This document shows, in pieces, positions 1 to 4,554 of a stretch of 6,656 bases of DNA. Numbering within the stretch: position 1 is the first letter of the stretch; each line of letters starts with the position of its first letter. The position numbers and the translations under genes were made by a program. The notes under the pieces were generated by a model. That model worked only from the letters and a program-made list of their open reading frames with translations, was not told the DNA's origin and searched no databases. Source of the stretch: Actinomycetes bacterium (lineage in GTDB: Bacteria; Actinomycetota; Acidimicrobiia; Acidimicrobiales; Palsa-688). The stretch spans positions 1-6,656 of the forward strand of contig JAJZYO010000113.1 in assembly GCA_021798075.1 (NCBI GenBank), in the 5' to 3' direction.

Positions 1-2000
1 CCTGTGACGGCCTCGGGACCCGCTACGAGGTCGACCCCGAGCTCGTAGTGCCCGACCCCGACCGCTCCATCGATGACGGGGCGGTCGCGCCGTGGGCCGG
101 CGCCCGCACTGAGTACTTCGGCCGCTTGCTGCAAGGGGTGGCCGAGACCTTCGACATCTCGACATCGGTGCCGTGGCGCAAGCTCAAGAAGCAAGACCAA
201 AAAGTGATCTTGTACGGCTCGGGCAGCACGCAGGTCCACCTCCACTACAAAAACCGTTTCGGCCGCACACGCTCCTATTACACCCACTACGAGGGCGTCA
301 TACCGTTCCTGCAACGCCGCCACACCGAGGCCGAGTCCGATTCGACCCGCGAGCAGATCGAGGGCTACATGCGGGAGGTGCCATGCCGGGCGTGCGGCGG
401 AGCACGCTTGAAGCCCGAAAGCCTCGCCGTCACCGTAAGCGGCAAAAGCATCTTCGACCTGTGCGACCTCTCGATCCGCGATTCCACGCATTTCGTCGCG
501 GACCTCACCCTTTCCGAGCGGGACCACCTGATCGCGGACAGGGTGCTCAAGGAAGTGAGGGCGCGCTTGCAGTTCTTGGTAGACGTCGGCCTCGACTACC
601 TCTGCCTCAACCGCAGCGCCGGCACGCTCGCCGGCGGGGAGGCGCAGCGCATCAGGCTCGCCTCTCAGATCGGGAGCGGTCTCGTGGGCGTGCTCTACGT
701 GCTCGACGAGCCTTCGATCGGCCTTCACCAGCGCGACAACCGCAAGCTGATCGACACGCTGCTGCGTTTGCGCGACCTCGGCAATACCGTGATCGTGGTC
801 GAGCACGACGAGGAGACGATCCGTAACGCCGACCACGTGGTCGACATCGGCCCGGGGGCCGGCGAGCACGGCGGCCAGGTGGTGGTGTCTGGCAGCGTGA
901 AGGACCTGTTGCGCACCAAGGCGTCCTTGACGGGCCAGTACCTCTCGGGCAAGCGTTTTATCCCGGTGCCGTCGCTGCGCCGGCCACCGGCAGGGTGGCT
1001 CGTGGTGCGCGGCGCGAGGGAGCACAACCTGGCGGGCATCGACGTGGAGTTCCCAGTCGGGTGCTTCGTGGTCGTGACGGGTGTGTCTGGGTCGGGAAAG
1101 TCGACCCTCGTCAACGACATCCTGCTCCGGGCCATGATGAGCCGCATCTACAAGTCGAAAGAGGTGCCCGGCCGGCACAAGCGGGTGGACGGCATGGACG
1201 CCTTCGACAAGGTCGTCGACGTCGATCAGTCGCCGATCGGCCGTACGCCTCGGAGCAACCCCGCCACCTACACGGGCGTCTTCGACCACGTCCGCCGCCT
1301 TTTCGCGACCACCACGGAGGCCAAGGTACGCGGTTACCAGCCAGGCCGCTTTTCCTTCAACGTAACCGGCGGCCGGTGCGACGCCTGTGCCGGCGACGGC
1401 ACGATCAAGATCGAGATGCACTTCCTGCCTGACGTCTACGTGCCCTGTGAGGTCTGCAAGGGGGCCCGTTACAACCGGGACACTCTGGACATCACGTTCA
1501 AGGGCAAGAACATCGCAGAGGTCCTCGACATGTCCTGCGAGGAGGCCGCGGAGTTCTTTTCCAACCAACCGGTCATCAGCCGCCACATGCAGACCCTGGT
1601 TGACGTCGGCCTTGGTTACATAAAGCTCGGCCAGCCAGCGCCGACGCTTTCAGGGGGCGAGGCGCAGCGGATAAAGCTTGCCTCCGAGCTGTCGCGCCGT
1701 TCTACCGGGCGCACGCTTTATGTCTTGGACGAGCCGACCACCGGGCTTCACTTCGAGGACGTGCGCAAGTTGCTCGGGGTGCTCGCACGCCTGGTGGACC
1801 AGGGCAACACCGTGATAGTGATCGAGCACAACCTGGATGTCATCAAGACGGCCGACTGGATAATAGACCTCGGCCCCGAGGGTGGCGACGGGGGCGGGCG
1901 GCTGGTCACCGCCGGCACCCCCGAGCAGGTCGCCAAGTGCGCCGACAGCTATACGGCGAAGTTCTTGGAACCTGTCCTCGCGGGCGCCAAGTTCAGCTGA
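1..2000 (+). CDS. uvrA: UvrA, excinuclease ABC subunit A (5'-truncated by window edge)
   Basis: UvrA is the dimeric ABC-type ATPase that finds bulky DNA lesions in nucleotide excision repair and loads UvrB. The reading frame is open from base 3 and ends at TGA 1998-2000. The first visible residues, [18 protein letters not shown], match the end of the first UvrA zinc module (E. coli Cys280 region), so about 280 N-terminal residues, including the first Walker A, lie outside the window. Visible in order: a CxxC at 384-395; ABC signature [15 protein letters not shown] (from 627); Walker [14 protein letters not shown]-loop VIVVEHD; Walker A of the second ATPase half GVSGSGKST (1080-1106); the DNA-binding zinc module CX2CX19CX2C (Cys codons 1377, 1386, 1446, 1455); signature [16 protein letters not shown] (from 1647); Walker [12 protein letters not shown] with Asp 1728 and Glu 1731; H-loop VIVIEHN. 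About 665 visible codons plus ~280 give the usual ~940-aa length. All visible key motifs are intact. The GTG at 48 is internal, not the start. Confidence 0.98.
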   Translation, partial: CDGLGTRYEVDPELVVPDPDRSIDDGAVAPWAGARTEYFGRLLQGVAETFDISTSVPWRKLKKQDQKVILYGSGSTQVHLHYKNRFGRTRSYYTHYEGVIPFLQRRHTEAESDSTREQIEGYMREVPCRACGGARLKPESLAVTVSGKSIFDLCDLSIRDSTHFVADLTLSERDHLIADRVLKEVRARLQFLVDVGLDYLCLNRSAGTLAGGEAQRIRLASQIGSGLVGVLYVLDEPSIGLHQRDNRKLIDTLLRLRDLGNTVIVVEHDEETIRNADHVVDIGPGAGEHGGQVVVSGSVKDLLRTKASLTGQYLSGKRFIPVPSLRRPPAGWLVVRGAREHNLAGIDVEFPVGCFVVVTGVSGSGKSTLVNDILLRAMMSRIYKSKEVPGRHKRVDGMDAFDKVVDVDQSPIGRTPRSNPATYTGVFDHVRRLFATTTEAKVRGYQPGRFSFNVTGGRCDACAGDGTIKIEMHFLPDVYVPCEVCKGARYNRDTLDITFKGKNIAEVLDMSCEEAAEFFSNQPVISRHMQTLVDVGLGYIKLGQPAPTLSGGEAQRIKLASELSRRSTGRTLYVLDEPTTGLHFEDVRKLLGVLARLVDQGNTVIVIEHNLDVIKTADWIIDLGPEGGDGGGRLVTAGTPEQVAKCADSYTAKFLEPVLAGAKFS

Positions 2001-2162
2001 GCCGTCCTTGGGCAGGTCGGGCCCCGCCCTTCACTACGGGCACGGGCGCAGCCCGGCCCGAGGCCGGCGGTCCCGAGGCCAGTTGCGAGTAAAGTCGCTC
2101 AACGCCCTTTCTGGAACCTGCGTCGGAGGACCATCAAGTAGGCCGGGCTAGAGAGCGTGGCG

Positions 2163-2657
2163 TCAGCCTGCGCCGCGTAGCCACGCGGCGAAGAAGGGGT
2201 CGGCCACGATCATCGCCCCGTCCCTTTGGACCACGTCGTCGTTGTCGAGCAAGGGGAGCAAGGTCTTGCGGACGCTGCGCCCGCCGAAGCGCGGGTTCCC
2301 TGCTTGGTCGAAGCTGACCGTGGGGGTTACTCGCAACCGCCGGACGAACTCTGGGACGGTCTGGCGTGCTCGTGCCCATCGGGCGCCGCGGATTTGGAAC
2401 GCTGCGCCAGCCAAGAGCGCAGCGAAGCGCGAGCGGCTGCCGGCGTGCAGCAGGTTGGCCTCGACGACGGCGGCCGGACGAGATGCAGCCAGGCGCGCTC
2501 GAGCGGCTCTGTGCAGCGAAGTTTTGCCGTACCGTCGAGGCGAGATCAGCACGACGTTGATGCCGTCGCGCATCCGGGCAACGAGAGCCTCGAGTTCCCT
2601 GCGCCGGCCCGTGAAGAACTCGCCTTCGGCGGGCGTCCCGTAATGGAATGGGTTATC
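2163..2657 (-). pseudogene. Remnant of AAA/ATPase_2-type P-loop ATPase, internally deleted and start-less
   Basis: Leftward remnant, convergent with uvrA, ending at TGA (2165-2163). From ATG 2573 it reads as 136 aa, with the P-loop SPRRYGKTSL at residues 11-20 and a C-terminus ending DGAMIVADPFFAAWLRGAG. Both ends resemble the ~380-400-aa archaeal-type ATPases (ATPase_2/AAA, 'ATP-binding protein') as I remember them. In those, the P-loop half is followed by Walker B, sensor and lid regions, then a winged-helix-like tail. Here NPRFG (residues 93-97, near base 2285) runs straight into GRSVRKTLLPLL, so roughly 200 residues including Walker B appear deleted in frame. Upstream of ATG 2573 the same frame continues for 28 family-like codons (DNPFHYGTPAEGEFFTGRRR...). 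It then meets TAG at 2658-2660, with no ATG, GTG or TTG between. The natural start is therefore gone, and ATG 2573 sits just before the P-loop. No SD is evident there. A short expressed peptide cannot be excluded, but it could not be a working ATPase. Confidence 0.72.
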
Positions 2658-2738
2658 CTAGGCCACCCGTCCAGTGTACCGGTCGACGATGTGCTAAATG
2701 GCAAACTACCAAACGGGACAACGACTGGCCCCGCGCCC

Positions 2739-2775
2739 GCCGGCCCACCGCCGGCCCACCTTCGGCCCGCGGGCC
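2739..2775. repeat. Short GC-rich repeat: two 11-bp copies followed by a 12-bp palindrome
   Basis: The 11-mer gccggcccacc occurs twice back to back (2739-2749 and 2750-2760). It is followed by the perfect palindrome ggcccgcgggcc (2764-2775). The block lies in the 239-base gap between the ATPase remnant and the secreted-protein gene, just beyond that gene's terminator. Its function is unknown. In DNA this rich in GC, such short repeats may arise by chance or slippage. Confidence 0.5.
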
Positions 2776-2798
2776 CATCTCGGCCGGCGCCGCCCAAA

Positions 2799-2838
2799 AA
2801 GCGAGCCCCCCGGGCTCCGGTACCCGGGGGGCTCGCTT
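2799..2838 (-). terminator. Strong intrinsic terminator for the leftward secreted-protein gene
   Basis: A perfect inverted repeat has 16-bp arms (2799-2814 and 2823-2838; arm core gcgagccccccggg) and an 8-base loop. Read leftward, the hairpin is followed by a run of five U residues (the complement of aaaaa at 2796-2800), the classic Rho-independent layout. It starts about 58 bases after the stop codon of the 492-aa gene (2897-2899). It should end that transcript before the ATPase remnant. Rightward, only two T residues follow the stem, so termination in that direction should be weaker. Confidence 0.88.
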
Positions 2839-2896
2839 GGCGTACCGCCTCACGGTGGGACGTCTAGGGTTTCGAGTCGCTCGCTCAGCGGCCCGC

Positions 2897-4375
2897 TCAG
2901 CGGCTCCGTCCGCGGTGGTCCCGGTCGGGCTTTGGCTTGGGCGCTTGCTTGGGTGCGCGGTCCTTGCCACCGAGCCCGTGGCGGAGATAGGCGAGCGCCC
3001 TCTGGTAGTCCCTGTTCGCCGTCGAGAGCGCTCGGTTGGAGGTGACGATGTTGGCGTTGACGCCGGCGAACAAGGCGTGGTTCGCGTTCCACTCTGCCGG
3101 TGTGAAGGTGAGCAATTGGGCCGAAAGCCCCGAGGTCGCCGCCGTTACCACCTGGCCCTGCCCTTCCATGTCGGAGACGAGCGGGTCGAGCACGCCCTGG
3201 TTGGAGGAATTGACCTGGCCCTGTAGCGAACTGACCTCCTGGTTGAGGGCGGGGACAGCCACGTTGTCCATGTAGTCGACGCGGATCACGTCTTGGACGA
3301 CCGGGACGACGAGATAGTAGACCCGTAGCTCGGTGAAAATGCTGTCGTAGTCGGCGAGAGCTTCCCCGACGGTGGTGGCCGAGGCGGTCTTCGTGCCGAC
3401 AGCCTGCAGGTCCGCCAGGTCAGCCTGCATGATGCTCACGAGGGTCGCCTGGTCGGAGCCGAGGTAGGACTTCGACTGGACGACGGCGATCGCGGCGTTT
3501 AGCGACGCGACCCGCCGGGATATGTCCCGAGACGCCCTTGCCTTGATGGCTGCGAGACGGCCCCGCTCGGTGCTCGTCGGGGTGGGCACGCTCGTCGACG
3601 TCGTGGTGGTGGTCGGGTGGTGGTAGAGGTAGCGGACCGCCTGGTAGTAGTAGCGCTCGGCGGCCCAGATGGCCCGGTCGGCCGAGGCCACGGAGGAACG
3701 GGCGGGCTCGAGCAGTTCATGGTTGGAGTTCCAGTCCGCCGGCGTGAAGCTGAGCAACTGGGCCGCAAGCCCCGATGTCGCGGACGACGCCACCTGGACC
3801 TCGTGCTGCATGTCCGCGAGCAGCGGGCCGATCACGGCTTGGTTGGAGGAGTTCTCGTCGGCCTGGACCCCCGAGATATTGGTGTTGAGGTCGGGGACCA
3901 AGATGTTGTCGACGTGGTCGACGTTGACCACCAGGCTGTCGGCCGGGAGCACCAGGTAGTACACGCGAAAGCCGGTGAATATAGTGCTGGCGTCGGCGAC
4001 AGCCTGCGCGATGGTGGTGTCCGATTGGATCTTGGCGTCCAAAGCCTGCAGCCCGCTTATGTCGGACTGCATTTTGCCGACCATGGTCGCCTGGTCGGAG
4101 CCGAGGAACGAATAGGACTGGACCTCGGCTATCGCTTTGTCGAGCGAACGGGCCCGGACCGTTATCCGGTTGGCCGCCCAGGCCTTTACTGCGGCGAGCG
4201 ACCCGCGGAAGAGTGGGACCGTGACTGCGGGCGGGGTACCCGGCTTGCCTTGGGCGGCGGCCGGGGCAGAGGTGAGAGCGAGCGAGCCAGCGCCGGTCGC
4301 CAGCCCGAGCGAAAGCGCCGCCGCACCGCCGAGCCACCGTCGCCGGCCTCGCAAGCCGAGTTGCTCGTTGTCCAT
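2897..4375 (-). CDS. Exported protein of unknown function with two tandem ~194-aa helical domains
   Basis: I do not recognise a named family with known function; similar hypothetical proteins with an 'RVYYLVVP' motif are, as I recall, seen in actinobacteria. ATG 4375 gives 492 aa and is preferred over an ATG 14 codons upstream because a strong SD (AAGGAGGG) sits 8 bases before it. The N-terminus has a basic stretch RGRRRWLGG (residues 9-17), a hydrophobic core (to ~34) and an APAAA cleavage site near residue 41. This is an export signal, possibly Tat type because G-RRR-WL resembles the twin-arginine motif. There is no lipobox Cys. Residues 57-250 and 271-464 are two copies of one domain, joined by a linker rich in Thr/Ser/Pro (YHHPTTTTTSTSVPTPTSTE). 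Each copy carries LGSDQAT, RVYYLV-P, SSNQ and FTPA-WN-NH, and looks largely helical. The tail (471-492) is basic and Lys/Pro/Arg-rich. No transmembrane segment follows the signal and mature Cys residues are absent. It is transcribed alone, divergent from uvrC, with its own terminator. Confidence 0.88.
   Translation of the reverse strand: MDNEQLGLRGRRRWLGGAAALSLGLATGAGSLALTSAPAAAQGKPGTPPAVTVPLFRGSLAAVKAWAANRITVRARSLDKAIAEVQSYSFLGSDQATMVGKMQSDISGLQALDAKIQSDTTIAQAVADASTIFTGFRVYYLVLPADSLVVNVDHVDNILVPDLNTNISGVQADENSSNQAVIGPLLADMQHEVQVASSATSGLAAQLLSFTPADWNSNHELLEPARSSVASADRAIWAAERYYYQAVRYLYHHPTTTTTSTSVPTPTSTERGRLAAIKARASRDISRRVASLNAAIAVVQSKSYLGSDQATLVSIMQADLADLQAVGTKTASATTVGEALADYDSIFTELRVYYLVVPVVQDVIRVDYMDNVAVPALNQEVSSLQGQVNSSNQGVLDPLVSDMEGQGQVVTAATSGLSAQLLTFTPAEWNANHALFAGVNANIVTSNRALSTANRDYQRALAYLRHGLGGKDRAPKQAPKPKPDRDHRGRSR
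2984..4207 (-). repeat. Internal gene duplication: two domain copies at a constant 642-bp offset
   Basis: Codons for residues 57-250 (4207-3626) and 271-464 (3565-2984) encode two copies of the same domain. The copies align without a gap at a fixed offset of 214 residues. By hand count 99 of 194 positions are identical. Some DNA stretches are still the same: tcgcctggtcggagccgagg is present near 3445-3464 and 4087-4106, exactly 642 bases apart. The best-kept parts are the LGSDQAT, RVYYLV and FTPA-WN-NH regions; the last ~30 residues of each copy have drifted most. This is an old in-frame tandem duplication of one ancestral domain. Confidence 0.9.
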
Positions 4376-4383
4376 CTGGTTAG

Positions 4384-4391
4384 CCCTCCTT
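4384..4391 (-). promoter_or_regulatory. Shine-Dalgarno site fixing the start of the secreted-protein gene
   Basis: Read leftward, AAGGAGGG lies 8 bases before ATG 4375. This near-perfect complement to the 16S rRNA 3' end selects ATG 4375 over the in-frame ATG at 4417, which would place the SD inside the coding region and put 14 extra residues ahead of the export signal. Confidence 0.85.
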
Positions 4392-4458
4392 GGTTTGCCT
4401 CGGGTGGTTTCGTACAAATAGTCGTTGACGTTTATGAGGCGCTCTCGTGGGAGCTGTG

Positions 4459-4490
4459 ATGGTCTTGTGAAGTTATGGTCTTGTGAAGTT
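4459..4490. repeat. Perfect 16-bp tandem repeat in the divergent uvrC intergenic region
   Basis: The unit atggtcttgtgaagtt occurs twice with no gap (4459-4474 and 4475-4490). It sits in the 179-base space between the divergent starts of the secreted-protein gene (4375) and uvrC (4555), about 65 bases before the uvrC start. Tandem identical units in a divergent promoter region may be a two-site operator or a slippage duplication. The rest of the gap (4376-4458 and 4491-4554) holds the SD of the leftward gene and a G-rich run (4500-4506). I could not pick a confident -35/-10 pair on either strand, and saw no actinobacterial LexA-type GAAC-N4-GTTC box. Confidence 0.85.
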
Positions 4491-4554
4491 GAGGTGGTCG
4501 GGGGGGCGAGATGGCGGGCGCCGGTGGGCGCGTGGGCGGCGCCAAAATGGGACC

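Noticed and set aside
2043..2055. Hairpin cgggc-gca-gcccg after uvrA as a terminator
   Set aside because: Only a 5-bp stem with a 3-base loop and no T run follows. Such hairpins are expected by chance at this GC content, so I could not identify a uvrA terminator in 2001-2162.
2226..2867. A 213-codon plus-strand open frame over the ATPase remnant and its flank
   Set aside because: The minus strand here encodes a recognisable P-loop and ATPase tail. The plus frame runs through the terminator hairpin and is low-complexity Pro/Ala/Arg at its end.
2882..2904. Two copies of cgctcagcggc around the stop codon of the secreted-protein gene
   Set aside because: An 11-bp near-tandem repeat in GC-rich DNA, too short to interpret as an attachment site or mobile-element end.
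3617..4459. A 280-codon plus-strand open frame opposite the secreted-protein gene
   Set aside because: Shadow of the leftward gene, which has an SD, an export signal and a duplicated domain. The plus-strand translation has no recognisable features.
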